Below, in pieces: positions 50,355-59,591 of a stretch of DNA of 64,000 bases. The notes under the pieces were generated by a model. That model saw only the letters and a program-made list of their open reading frames with translations, searched no databases and was not told where the DNA came from. This DNA comes from Tamlana crocina (GTDB taxonomy: Bacteria; Bacteroidota; Bacteroidia; Flavobacteriales; Flavobacteriaceae). Position numbers and translations under genes: made by a program. How positions within the stretch are numbered: the stretch's first letter is position 1; every line of letters begins with the position of its first letter. The stretch lies in contig CP158972.1 in the NCBI GenBank assembly GCA_040429635.1, forward strand, positions 1,064,001 through 1,128,000, read 5' to 3'.

Positions 50355-52313
50355 TTGATTTCACCATCTTCCATAGATCAAGTTTTTGAAACCGCACGAG
50401 TAGAGGAGGTTATAGGCGATTTTGTTCAGCTTAAAAAATCGGGAAGCAATTTTAAGGGCTTAAGTCCGTTTAGCGACGAACGTACGCCCAGTTTTATGGT
50501 ATCGCCGGTAAAGCAGATTTGGAAGGATTTCTCGACCGGAAAAGGGGGGACTGCCGTGTCGTTTTTAATGGAGCACGAGCACTTTACTTACCCCGAAGCC
50601 ATTCGGTACTTGGCCAAAAAATATAACATTGAGCTAGAGGAAACTGAACAAACCAACGAGCAAAAGGAAAAGGCCGATGAGCGTGAAAGTTTGTATTTGG
50701 TAAGTGAGTTTGCCAGTAAATATTTTCAGAATGTTTTACAAAAGACCGATCAGGGTAAAAGTATTGGTTTAAGTTATTTTAAGGAACGCGGTTTTACCGA
50801 GGAAACCATTAAAAAATTCGATTTGGGCTATTCGCTGGACGAGTGGCAAGCCTTTACGGACGAGGCTCTAAAGAAAGGCTATAAATTGGAGTATCTTGAA
50901 AAAACGGGGCTGACTATTGTAAAGGACGAAAAACGTTTCGACCGTTTTAAGGGGCGCGTTATGTTCCCCATAAAAAGTATGAGTGGCCGTGTTTTGGGGT
51001 TTGGCGGACGTATTTTGATTACCGACAAAAAAGCAGCAAAATACCTCAATTCCCCAGAAAGTGATATTTACCACAAAAGTAAAGTGCTTTACGGTATTTA
51101 TGATGCCAAACAAAGTATTGCCAAAGAAGATAATTGCTATTTGGTTGAAGGTTATACCGATGTTATCCAATTTCACCAAACGGGTATAAAAAATGTGGTA
51201 TCCTCTTCTGGAACGGCTTTAACTTCAGAGCAAATTCGATTAATAAATAGGCTCACCAAAAACATCACCGTGCTTTTTGATGGCGATGCTGCGGGTATGC
51301 GTGCTTCGCTACGTGGTATCGATTTGATTTTGGAACAAGGTATGAACGTTAGGGTGTGCACCTTTCCGGAAGGTGAAGATCCCGATAGTTTTGCACGGCA
51401 AAATACACTTGAAGAACTGCATGACTATTTAGCTGAAAACGCTAAGGATTTTATTCAATTTAAAGCCTCAGTGCTTTATGAGGAATCTAAAAACGACCCT
51501 ATAAAAAAGGCCGAAACCATTCGAGATATCGTCAACAGTATTTCTAAGATACCAGACCGTATCAAAAAAGAGGTTTACATCCAAGAGTGTGCTCGGATCA
51601 TGGACATTAGTGAGAGTGTGCTTTTTAGTACCCTCGCGCAAATGGATAAAAAGGAACTTCAGGAAGAAGACAAAAAATACAAAAACGAGCAGAAAGCATT
51701 CGAAGTTATAAAACATCAACAACCTGTAAAAAAGGTGGATGTGCAGTATTTGATGGAACGCAAAATCATTGAAATATTATTGCTTTACGGTAATAAAACC
51801 GAAGACTTTGAAGACTTGGTGTTAAAGGAAAATGACAAGGGGGATTTGGAATTGGAACCGGTAATCCAGCAGGCTAGAGTTTTTGAAAAGGTGTTTTTGG
51901 ATCTTCAGGATGACGAAATGCAGTTTTCAAATGAAACCTTTAAAACGCTTTACTATACTATTATTGAGCGCTTAAACCAAGATGCCGATTTTGAGTTGAA
52001 AACCTTCATCAATTCCGTAGATCAAGATATGGCCAATGAAATCACCACCATTCTTATGGATGATGAGCGGTACACTTTGGACGACTGGAATCGTATGGAT
52101 ATTTATCCGAAAGAGAAAAAACATACCGTGGCCCAATTGGTTAGTGAAACCATTTTGAGCTTACGTTGCTTTTTAATAGACCAAAAAGTTAAGGAGTTTC
52201 AGCAGGAAACACTTAAAAATAAAATAGACTCGAATAGAAATATACTTGAAGAAGTAAAAGACTATTCGAGTCTAAAAATGTTGTTATCTAGAAAATTAAA
52301 TAGGGTATTATGA
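50355..52313 (+). CDS. dnaG: DNA primase lacking zinc-binding residues
   Basis: Makes RNA primers at the replication fork. The 652-residue protein has the N-terminal domain (ISPSSIDQVFETARVEEVIGDF), the TOPRIM catalytic core (VEGYTDVIQFHQTG and LFDGDAAGMRAS near residue 310) and a C-terminal helicase-interaction part. In the CHC2 zinc-ribbon the four metal ligands are replaced: Ser37, Ser40, Asp58 and Thr61 stand where Cys, His, Cys and Cys occur in E. coli or Bacillus primase, while surrounding residues (PF, ERTPSF, GKGG) are kept. The start is TTG, since no ATG gives the conserved N-terminus. The end overlaps the convergent regulator gene by six bases. Confidence 0.93.
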   Translation: MISPSSIDQVFETARVEEVIGDFVQLKKSGSNFKGLSPFSDERTPSFMVSPVKQIWKDFSTGKGGTAVSFLMEHEHFTYPEAIRYLAKKYNIELEETEQTNEQKEKADERESLYLVSEFASKYFQNVLQKTDQGKSIGLSYFKERGFTEETIKKFDLGYSLDEWQAFTDEALKKGYKLEYLEKTGLTIVKDEKRFDRFKGRVMFPIKSMSGRVLGFGGRILITDKKAAKYLNSPESDIYHKSKVLYGIYDAKQSIAKEDNCYLVEGYTDVIQFHQTGIKNVVSSSGTALTSEQIRLINRLTKNITVLFDGDAAGMRASLRGIDLILEQGMNVRVCTFPEGEDPDSFARQNTLEELHDYLAENAKDFIQFKASVLYEESKNDPIKKAETIRDIVNSISKIPDRIKKEVYIQECARIMDISESVLFSTLAQMDKKELQEEDKKYKNEQKAFEVIKHQQPVKKVDVQYLMERKIIEILLLYGNKTEDFEDLVLKENDKGDLELEPVIQQARVFEKVFLDLQDDEMQFSNETFKTLYYTIIERLNQDADFELKTFINSVDQDMANEITTILMDDERYTLDDWNRMDIYPKEKKHTVAQLVSETILSLRCFLIDQKVKEFQQETLKNKIDSNRNILEEVKDYSSLKMLLSRKLNRVL

Positions 52314-52940
52314 TACCTCTTGGTTAAGCTTAGCTTGATTAACTAAATCTACCAAGTTGGTCACTTTTAGTTTTCTCATTAGCCTAGCTTTGTAAGTACT
52401 AACGGTTTTTTCGTTAATATCCAATTCTTTAGATATTTCTTTGTTCTTTTTACCAACGGTCAATAGTTTTAGTACTTCGGCCTCACGGGTAGAAAGTTTC
52501 TTGTAGTAATTACCACTTTTGTTAGTTCTAGTTCCAAAAGCCAATTGCTGGGTCAACTCGTTGCTAAGGTAAATACCTCCGTCGTTAACCTTGGAGATGG
52601 CCTCTGTAATGGTAATCACATTTTCCGATTTGTTTATGTATCCAGAAGCACCAGCTTTAATGGTGTTAATGGCATAAACCTCTTCGGGTTGTGCACTAAG
52701 AATAATGGTTTTTACATCGGGGTGGTCGTTTTTTAAATAACGAAGCACGGTTAAACCATTGAGTTTTGGTAAATCGGCTTCGGTTAAAACGATGTCTACC
52801 GGATTTTTCTTTACGAACTCCAGAATGGATTCGCCGTTGTCAACACTTCCAACAACTTTAATGTTGGGTGATGCAGAGAATAGAACCTCTAGGCCCTTTC
52901 TCGTGATGGGGTGGTTGTCTGCTATTAATAATTTAATCAT
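52308..52940 (-). CDS. NarL/LuxR-type response regulator with Glu at the phosphorylation site
   Basis: A 210-residue protein with an N-terminal receiver domain and a C-terminal LuxR helix-turn-helix (STREAEVLKLLTVGKKNKEISKELDINEKTVSTY). The receiver's acidic site reads ADNHP (Asp8-Asn9) and the phospho-acceptor position is Glu54 in LTEADLP, where an Asp is expected; Lys104 and Ser82 are kept. Glu often mimics phosphorylated Asp, so the protein may be constitutively active or regulated without phosphorylation. No histidine kinase is near. It is convergent with dnaG. Confidence 0.87.
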   Translation of the reverse strand: MIKLLIADNHPITRKGLEVLFSASPNIKVVGSVDNGESILEFVKKNPVDIVLTEADLPKLNGLTVLRYLKNDHPDVKTIILSAQPEEVYAINTIKAGASGYINKSENVITITEAISKVNDGGIYLSNELTQQLAFGTRTNKSGNYYKKLSTREAEVLKLLTVGKKNKEISKELDINEKTVSTYKARLMRKLKVTNLVDLVNQAKLNQEVS

Positions 52941-53001
52941 AATTAAGCTTTTTTAAAAACTATTTTGAGATATAGTTATGGTTGAGAGAATAAGCTTGCC
53001 G

Positions 53002-53032
53002 TAAAAGTAATACTTTTTTATGGATTTTACAA
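53002..53032 (-). promoter_or_regulatory. Promoter of the response regulator
   Basis: Minus strand: TTG (53030-53032) and TACTTTTA (53002-53009), one mismatch to TAnnTTTG, spaced by 20 bases. The start codon follows about 60 bases downstream. Confidence 0.5.
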
Positions 53033-53035
53033 TAT

Positions 53036-53824
53036 TTAGTGCAAAATATCGGGAATTTCGCAAATTGGAATAGGAATCATCTTATGCTTGTTGGCTGTAT
53101 TAAAACGTTTGTAAATTTTAAAGACTTCTTTTTTCCTTCCGGTAAAGTCATCAACTGTTTTGCTTTTGTCGTCCATTTCCATGGCCCATTCCAATTCTGG
53201 GTAGCTTGCGCCAATTTGGTCTTCATCGCTTCGGGCATCACCAAAAAGCCCATCGCTTGGAGCTGCTTTCATTATGGATTCGGGTACTTTTAAGAATTCG
53301 CCCAATTGGTACACTTCCGATTTTACCAAATCGGCAATAGGACTCAAATCCACGCCGCCGTCACCATATTTGGTATAAAAGCCCACGCCGAAATCTTCAA
53401 CTTTATTGCCTGTTCCGGCAACCAAAAGTTTGTAAAGTCCGGCGTAATAGTAAAGAGTAGTCATTCGTAACCTAGCGCGCGTGTTTGCCAAAGCCATATC
53501 AATGGTCGCTTGGTCGCCATCAAGAAACACTTCGGTTTTAAATTCTTCAAAAACAGGGGTGAGGTCGGTACGGGTGGCATCCACATTATCAAAACGCTCT
53601 TTTAGTTGTGCGATATGTTCGTGCGCTCGGCTTACGTGGCTTTCAGCTTGATGAATGGGCATTTCAACGCAAAGCACGTTAAGCCCGGTTTTAGCACATA
53701 GGGTAGATGTTACAGCCGAATCGATACCGCCAGAAACGCCTACTACAAATCCGTTAACACCAGCTTTTGTAGCGTAATCTTTAAGCCAGTTTACAATATA
53801 ATCTACAACTTTTTCTGTTTGCAT
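53036..53824 (-). CDS. nadE: NH3-dependent NAD+ synthase
   Basis: Last step of NAD synthesis: amidates nicotinate adenine dinucleotide using ATP. The 262-residue protein has the PP-loop GVSGGIDSAV near residue 32 and the GTGNKVEDFGVGFYTKYGDGGVDL segment. It lacks the glutaminase domain of the longer NadE form, so ammonia is the donor. ATG 53824 (MQTEKVVDYIVNWL) is the standard start; an upstream start would add 14 residues not seen in the family. Confidence 0.95.
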   Translation of the reverse strand: MQTEKVVDYIVNWLKDYATKAGVNGFVVGVSGGIDSAVTSTLCAKTGLNVLCVEMPIHQAESHVSRAHEHIAQLKERFDNVDATRTDLTPVFEEFKTEVFLDGDQATIDMALANTRARLRMTTLYYYAGLYKLLVAGTGNKVEDFGVGFYTKYGDGGVDLSPIADLVKSEVYQLGEFLKVPESIMKAAPSDGLFGDARSDEDQIGASYPELEWAMEMDDKSKTVDDFTGRKKEVFKIYKRFNTANKHKMIPIPICEIPDILH

Positions 53825-53898
53825 TTTAATCGAATTTAATTCTAAGAATAGTACCTTTGCAAACAAAAATAGCCTATACGCCCAATTTATAAAAATTT

Positions 53899-54879
53899 AT
53901 GACGTTTAAGTTTTTTAGGAAGTCTGCTTTATCCCTGTTTTTTGTGCTTGTTTTGGTAGGTTCCTGCAAAAAGGAAAGCGCTTTGGAAGCCGAAATAGCC
54001 CAAATAAATACGGATATTGAGGTGGAGCGTTTTGAAGCGTTATTTAAAAATGCGGATGCCAGAAGTTTTCCTAAGCTCAAGCAAGCCTATCCGTTTATGT
54101 TTCCGCAAAAGTATACCGATTCCTTTTGGCTAGCCCGAAAGACTGATACGCTTCAAATAGAGTTGCTTAATGAAGTTGAAAAAGCTTACCCGAGTTTTGA
54201 AAATGAAGAGGCCGAAATTGAATCGTTTTTCAATCATTTAAAATATTATTTTCCGCAGTTTAGTGCGCCGCGTGTTATTACGGTGACTAACGATGTGGAT
54301 TACCGAAACAGTGTTATTGTTACCGATACCATTGCGCTAATTGCGTTGGATTCGTATTTGGGAGACGACCATAAATTTTACCAAGGCATTCCCAAATACA
54401 TCCGGGCCAATTTAAAAAAAGAACAGATTGTGGTCGATTTGGCAGAGGCCTATGCCGAAAAGTTGATTTTCCATCCGCAACGCAAAACGCTGTTGGACGA
54501 AATGGTGTACTACGGCAAGCAATTGTATTTTAAAGATGCCGCCATTCCGTTTAAAACCGATGCCGAAAAAATAGCTTATACCGAAGCCGAACTCAATTGG
54601 GCAAAAGCTAACGAAAGTTATATTTGGCGCTATTTTGTGGAGCGCGAACTGTTGTTTAGTACCGATACCAAATTGCCCGGACGTTTTATAAACCCAGCGC
54701 CTTTCAGCAAGTTTTATTTGGAAGACATCGATACCGATTCGCCAGGTAGGTTGGGCAGATACATAGGTTGGCAAATTGTTAGGGCCTATATGGAAAATAA
54801 CCAAGTGTCTTTAAACGAGATGCTCATAAAAAGCACCGAAGACATTTTTAATAACTCGAAGTTTAAACCAGAAAAGTAA
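53899..54879 (+). CDS. gldB: Gliding-motility lipoprotein GldB
   Basis: An envelope lipoprotein required for gliding and type IX secretion-linked motility in Flavobacterium. The 326-residue protein has a lipoprotein signal (FFVLVLVGSC, Cys23) followed by the GldB-specific DIEVERFEALF and AYPFMFPQKYTDSFW segments. Its last base overlaps the gldC start codon, as expected for the gldB-gldC pair. nadE is divergent, 74 bases away. Confidence 0.92.
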   Translation: MTFKFFRKSALSLFFVLVLVGSCKKESALEAEIAQINTDIEVERFEALFKNADARSFPKLKQAYPFMFPQKYTDSFWLARKTDTLQIELLNEVEKAYPSFENEEAEIESFFNHLKYYFPQFSAPRVITVTNDVDYRNSVIVTDTIALIALDSYLGDDHKFYQGIPKYIRANLKKEQIVVDLAEAYAEKLIFHPQRKTLLDEMVYYGKQLYFKDAAIPFKTDAEKIAYTEAELNWAKANESYIWRYFVERELLFSTDTKLPGRFINPAPFSKFYLEDIDTDSPGRLGRYIGWQIVRAYMENNQVSLNEMLIKSTEDIFNNSKFKPEK

Positions 54880-55211
54880 TGGGAAATATAAAATCGAAAA
54901 TAGAGCTTAACGTTGAATTGGATGAAAACCGCGTGCCGGAAAAATTACATTGGTCCGCGAATGATGGCGGTGTGAGCAATGAGGAAGCCAAAGCCATGAT
55001 GCTTTCGGTGTGGGATTCGAAAGCCCAAGAATCGTTGCGTATCGATTTGTGGACCAAAGACATGCCCGTTGATGAAATGAAAGTGTTTTTCCATCAAACC
55101 TTAGTGGCCATGAGCGATACCTTTTACCGCGCTACCCAAGACGATAAAATGAGCGCTACCATGAAGGATTTCTGTGAGTATTTTGCTGAAAAGTTGGAGT
55201 TGAATAAATAA
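54879..55211 (+). CDS. gldC: Gliding-motility protein GldC
   Basis: A 110-residue cytoplasmic protein encoded directly after gldB (ATG shares one base with the gldB stop). The sequence IELNVELDENRVPEKLHWSANDGG and the C-terminal MKDFCEYFAEKLE are typical of GldC, which is related to SecB-like small folds in appearance. GldC helps gliding but is not strictly essential in F. johnsoniae. Confidence 0.92.
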   Translation: MGNIKSKIELNVELDENRVPEKLHWSANDGGVSNEEAKAMMLSVWDSKAQESLRIDLWTKDMPVDEMKVFFHQTLVAMSDTFYRATQDDKMSATMKDFCEYFAEKLELNK

Positions 55212-55214
55212 GTT

Positions 55215-55841
55215 CTATTGTTTAGCATCTTGAACTTCCTTTTTTAAATGGTCCAAATACAAAATACCGTTTAAATGGTCAATTTCATGTTGAAAAATCA
55301 CAGATGTAAAACCCTCAACCGTTTCGGTTTTGTGTTCGGCTTCCATGGTGTCGTATGCCAATTTTATAGTGTAAGCCCTGGCTTTTACAGTGTCCGTTCT
55401 ATTGGGGATAGACAAACAACCTTCCCTAAACACTTGCTTTTCTTCAGAATATTCTAAAATTTTAGGGTTCAAGTACACTTCAAACGGAAAGTTTTCCTTG
55501 TCGAATCGCTGTACCCAAATAATGTTTTTTAAAATGCCTACTTGCGGAGCCGCAATGCCCACACCCAAGCTCATACTGTCTGTTACGGTGGCGTAAAGCC
55601 GGTTCACGAAATGTTTTAAAACCGAATCGTTCGGATTGGGTTTTATGTAGCTACTTTTTGTGCGCAGTAAAATAGAATCGGCCTTTTTGGTGATTTTGTA
55701 AACCCGCATGGGTATTAGAGAGTCTCCGCTTAAAATCGATTTAATTTCTTCGGAAGAAAAGTTGTGTCTTTTTAAATTTTTGGTGCTTGAACAGCCAGCT
55801 ATGGCTAAGCATGCCAAAATGAAAAGTATAGTTTTTTTCAT
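55215..55841 (-). CDS. Peptide deformylase-like lipoprotein
   Basis: Has all catalytic motifs of peptide deformylase: GVGIAAPQ (residues 93-100), EGCLSIP (140-146, metal ligand Cys142) and HEIDH (185-189, His/His ligands and catalytic Glu186). Unlike the normal cytoplasmic enzyme (about 170-190 residues, MILPI...-type start) this 208-residue protein begins with a lipoprotein signal MKKTILFILACLAIAGC with lipobox IAGC (Cys17) and then an extra 45-residue segment before the enzyme domain. It should therefore be anchored outside the inner membrane. A cytoplasmic housekeeping def is presumably elsewhere in the genome. It is convergent with gldC. Confidence 0.88.
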   Translation of the reverse strand: MKKTILFILACLAIAGCSSTKNLKRHNFSSEEIKSILSGDSLIPMRVYKITKKADSILLRTKSSYIKPNPNDSVLKHFVNRLYATVTDSMSLGVGIAAPQVGILKNIIWVQRFDKENFPFEVYLNPKILEYSEEKQVFREGCLSIPNRTDTVKARAYTIKLAYDTMEAEHKTETVEGFTSVIFQHEIDHLNGILYLDHLKKEVQDAKQ

Positions 55842-55873
55842 TTGAAAAAGATAAAATGCCAGTTAATGGCGAG

Positions 55874-57151
55874 CTACCACTCATTGATTTTATTGGAATC
55901 TAATTTAATAAAAATAAAGATTAAAATGGTAAAAGCCCAAAGCCCCGAGCCGCCGTAGCTGAACATGGGCAAAGGAATGCCAATAGTGGGGATAAGCCCC
56001 ATTACCATGCCGATATTGATAAAAAAGTGGATAAAGACAATGGAGGCCACGCCATAACCGTACACCCTGCTAAATTGTGATTTTTGCAATTCGGCCAAAT
56101 GGAGAATACGAAGTATCAATAACACAAAGGCAATAACCACGAGGCTGCTGCCCAAAAAGCCCCACTCTTCACCAACGGTACTGAAAATATAATCGGTGTG
56201 CTGCTCGGGTACAAATTTTCCGGTGGTACGTGTGCCTTCCATAAACCCCCTGCCTGCAAGCCCACCAGAGCTTATCGCTTTTTCAGATTCGTTTAGGTTG
56301 TATGCAAAGGTTTGTTTCATGCGTTCCAACTTATCGGGGTCTTTTTCCAAATTCAACCACAGACTAATACGGTCTTGTTGGTGGGGTTTCAATATACTCT
56401 GATAAAAGAATTTTACCCCAAATGAAATGCCAATAGCAACCAATGAAATTAAAATGGATTGGTAAATTCTTAATTTCTTTTTGCTTAAAAAATGATACGC
56501 CACAACGGATGCCACCACTAAAATTGACGTTATGATTGCGCCAAATTTCAATGCTAAAATGGAAATCAAAATAACGGAGATGCCGAACGTAAGGTAGTAT
56601 TTTGGCAAGCCTTCCCTGTAAAGCACAAAAAAGAATGCCCCATAAACAATAGTACTTCCAGTGTCGTTTTGTAAAAGTACCAAAACAGCGGGAATGAGGA
56701 TGATGGTAAATAACTGGATTTGATATTTAAGCGAATTGATGTTAAAGTTTAAATCGCTTATGTATTTGGCAACGGCCAATGCAGTAGCGGTTTTGGCAAA
56801 CTCGCTGGGCTGGATGGTCATGCCGCCAATGGCGTACCACGAGGTGGCACCGTTTACGTTTTTTCCGAAGATAAAAAGCCCCGCCAGCGATAGCATGGAA
56901 ATGAGGTAAATAATACTGGAAAACCGTTCGTAAAACTTGGCGTCAATAGCCAAAAGCAAAACGATAAGTACAAAGTTCAAAAAAATGAACATCAGTTGTT
57001 TACCGAAGGGCTGCGAAAAATCGAAATAATCAACCGTTGTACCGGTATGCGACGCCGAAAGTATATTTAGCCAACCAAAGCCCACCAAAAGCAAAAAGAG
57101 AATAATGGTAATCCAATCGAATTTAAAATGCCTGTTAGTGTCTCTAACCAT
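55874..57151 (-). CDS. rodA: Rod shape-determining glycosyltransferase RodA
   Basis: A SEDS-family peptidoglycan polymerase of the elongation complex. The 425-residue protein has about ten membrane helices and the family motifs TSWYAIGGMTIQPSEFAKTA and the C-terminal GIPLPMFSYGGSGLW. It is the last gene of mreB-mreC-mreD-mrdA-rodA and shares one base with mrdA. Confidence 0.95.
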   Translation of the reverse strand: MVRDTNRHFKFDWITIILFLLLVGFGWLNILSASHTGTTVDYFDFSQPFGKQLMFIFLNFVLIVLLLAIDAKFYERFSSIIYLISMLSLAGLFIFGKNVNGATSWYAIGGMTIQPSEFAKTATALAVAKYISDLNFNINSLKYQIQLFTIILIPAVLVLLQNDTGSTIVYGAFFFVLYREGLPKYYLTFGISVILISILALKFGAIITSILVVASVVAYHFLSKKKLRIYQSILISLVAIGISFGVKFFYQSILKPHQQDRISLWLNLEKDPDKLERMKQTFAYNLNESEKAISSGGLAGRGFMEGTRTTGKFVPEQHTDYIFSTVGEEWGFLGSSLVVIAFVLLILRILHLAELQKSQFSRVYGYGVASIVFIHFFINIGMVMGLIPTIGIPLPMFSYGGSGLWAFTILIFIFIKLDSNKINEW

Positions 57152-59088
57152 TAACTGTCTGTTTTTTTAATTTGGCTTAATTTTTCTTTTAAGCGCTGGT
57201 ATTCTTTCTCTTCTACAAGTTGCAAAGTGGTGTAGCCATTAATTTTAAACGGTTCGCCCGAATAGGGTTTGGCGTATTCGTTTTCCAAACTGTGGCGTAA
57301 TAACCATTCTTCCAAATCGGTACGGGTAATGTACCCTTTTATGTGTTTTTCAATCATTAAACTGGCTACTTTCCCCGCAAAACGGCTTCCCCAATACCCG
57401 TTTTCAACAAAAACGGCAATGGCTATTTTCGGGTTGTCTTTTGGCGCGAAGGCCACAAAAATAGAGTGGTCGGTAAGCTGTGTTTTCAGGCTGTCGATAA
57501 TGGCAAAATTTTCAACTGTTCCCGTTTTTCCACAAATATCGATGTCTTTTACTTGTAAAGAGGCCGCTGTTCCTTTTTTATAAACTTGGAGCATGCCTTC
57601 AACAACGGGTTCAAAATTTTGTTTGTCGATAGTGGTATATTTTGGTTTTGTGAACTGCTCGGGCAAGGTTTCGTTTTCAATATTTTTAATGATGTGCGGC
57701 GTATAATAATAGCCCCGGTTGGCAATGGCAGCAGTCATGTTGGCCAACTGAATGGGGGTAGTGGCAACCTCGCCCTGCCCAATAGCATTTGAAATGGTGT
57801 AAGTAGAGTAAAATGTTTTTGGGTAAATGTGTTTGTAATAATCGCGATCTGGAATTCGTCCTTTTTGTCCCACGTACAAATCGTTATTTAAAAACTCGCC
57901 CAAGCCAAAACTTTTGGCATGTTGGCTCCATGTATCAATACCTTCGGAAGCGCTTCCGTTTTTATCCAGTATTTTTCGATAGGTCGTTGCAAAATAAGCA
58001 TTGCATGACCGTTGGATGCCTCCCACCAAATCGTTGCGTGTGCCGTAACTACAGTGGCATTTCATAATGCGATTGCCGTAGCGGTAACCTGTGTAGCAAG
58101 TTACGGTTTCGTTAGGGGTAATCACATTTTCCTGTAGGCCGATTAAAGCGTTCATCAGTTTAAACGGAGAACCTGGCTCGTAAACCCCTTGCAGACTTCG
58201 GTTAAAAAGTGGCTTTGCAATGGAATCGTTATAGAGTTTTGTAAAGTTTTTTGAACGGTTTCGCCCCACCAAAATATTGGGGTCGTAGGTTGGTGCAGCT
58301 ACCATGGCCAAAATTTCGCCCGAAGTAGGTTCTATGGCAATTACACCACCACGTTTATTCTTCATCAACAATTCACCATAGGCTTGCAATTCGGCATCAA
58401 TGGTTATAGTGATGTCTTTACCTTGTTCTGGGATGGTGTCGAATTTTCCATCTTTATAAGGACCAATGTTTCTGTTGAACCGGTCTTTTTGGATAAACTT
58501 GATGCCTTTTACACCGCGAAGCGTGTTTTCATAAGAGGCTTCAACGCCTTGTTTTCCTATGAGATCACCCATACGGTAATACGGATCGTTTTGGATAATA
58601 CGGTTGTTCACCTCACCAATATCGCCCAAAACGTTGGCGCCGATAGTGGTTTCGTAATGTCGCAACGAACGCTTCTGGATGTAAAAGCCCTTGAACTTTC
58701 GCATTTTTTCTTGCAGCACAGCGTAGTCTTCCTTCGATAAATGCGAAACGAAAACCGATTCCAATCTCGGGGAATAATGGTAGGCTCTGTTGTATTTTTT
58801 AATGAAATCTTCTTTGTCAATTTTTAAAAGTCTGCAAAACTCCAAAGTGTCCAAAGGTTCTACTTCCCTCGGAATCACCATCACATCGTACGAAGGTTGG
58901 TTCGATACCAGCAGTGCGCCGTTACGGTCGTAAACAAAGCCGCGTTTGGGGAGGTCGAACACCTTTCTAATGGCATTGTCGTCATACAAACTCTGGGTAT
59001 TGGTGTTGTAAATCTGCAAGTAGAAAAGCCTTGAGATAAACATGAGGCCGACGGCAATAACCGAAATAAAAAGTAAAAATTGTCTCAT
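57151..59088 (-). CDS. mrdA: Penicillin-binding protein 2
   Basis: A class B transpeptidase cross-linking lateral-wall peptidoglycan. The 645-residue protein has an N-terminal membrane anchor (residues about 5-22), a dimerisation domain (LPKRGFVYDRNGALLVSNQ) and a transpeptidase domain with the active-site Ser in EPGSPFK (SxxK), SCN (SxN) and KTGTVEN. It pairs with RodA downstream. It overlaps mreD by four bases. Confidence 0.96.
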   Translation of the reverse strand: MRQFLLFISVIAVGLMFISRLFYLQIYNTNTQSLYDDNAIRKVFDLPKRGFVYDRNGALLVSNQPSYDVMVIPREVEPLDTLEFCRLLKIDKEDFIKKYNRAYHYSPRLESVFVSHLSKEDYAVLQEKMRKFKGFYIQKRSLRHYETTIGANVLGDIGEVNNRIIQNDPYYRMGDLIGKQGVEASYENTLRGVKGIKFIQKDRFNRNIGPYKDGKFDTIPEQGKDITITIDAELQAYGELLMKNKRGGVIAIEPTSGEILAMVAAPTYDPNILVGRNRSKNFTKLYNDSIAKPLFNRSLQGVYEPGSPFKLMNALIGLQENVITPNETVTCYTGYRYGNRIMKCHCSYGTRNDLVGGIQRSCNAYFATTYRKILDKNGSASEGIDTWSQHAKSFGLGEFLNNDLYVGQKGRIPDRDYYKHIYPKTFYSTYTISNAIGQGEVATTPIQLANMTAAIANRGYYYTPHIIKNIENETLPEQFTKPKYTTIDKQNFEPVVEGMLQVYKKGTAASLQVKDIDICGKTGTVENFAIIDSLKTQLTDHSIFVAFAPKDNPKIAIAVFVENGYWGSRFAGKVASLMIEKHIKGYITRTDLEEWLLRHSLENEYAKPYSGEPFKINGYTTLQLVEEKEYQRLKEKLSQIKKTDS

Positions 59089-59591
59089 TTCGTTTTCCTA
59101 CTGAAAATAATGGTTACTATCACACTTAATAAGATAGTAAATATACTTGATAATAACGTTTTTTGAAGGATTAAAAGTATTTTCGAAAAGCTAAATATTT
59201 CCAAAGAAAACAGCACGACATGGTGCAATACCGTTAATAAAGTAAAATAGGTGAGTTTCGAGCCAAAATCAATATTACTGAAGCGTACACTTTGGTGTTC
59301 GTAAACCGTTCCAAAACTGGTTTTTAAAATCGTGGGGCGCAAATACGCTATAAAAACCGACGCCCCGGCGTGTATGCCGCCAGTGTCCATAAACAAATCT
59401 ATAATAAGCCCCAATAAAAAACCTAAAAGCATCACGATAATGCGGTTGTGTTTTATCGGGAAAAGCGCAATGAACAGGATATAAATATATGGGTTGATAT
59501 AGCCCATAAAATTAATATTGTTCAGAATTAAAACCTGAACAATAACCAAGGTTAGAAAACGGACGGTATGAATGGAAAAAATGTTGTTCAT
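59085..59591 (-). CDS. mreD: Rod shape-determining protein MreD
   Basis: A small membrane protein of the elongasome. The 168-residue sequence is strongly hydrophobic with five or six predicted helices and the GLIIDLFMDTGGIHAGASVF segment characteristic of MreD in this phylum. It is adjacent to mreC (stop and start touch) and overlaps mrdA. Confidence 0.9.
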   Translation of the reverse strand: MNNIFSIHTVRFLTLVIVQVLILNNINFMGYINPYIYILFIALFPIKHNRIIVMLLGFLLGLIIDLFMDTGGIHAGASVFIAYLRPTILKTSFGTVYEHQSVRFSNIDFGSKLTYFTLLTVLHHVVLFSLEIFSFSKILLILQKTLLSSIFTILLSVIVTIIFSRKTK

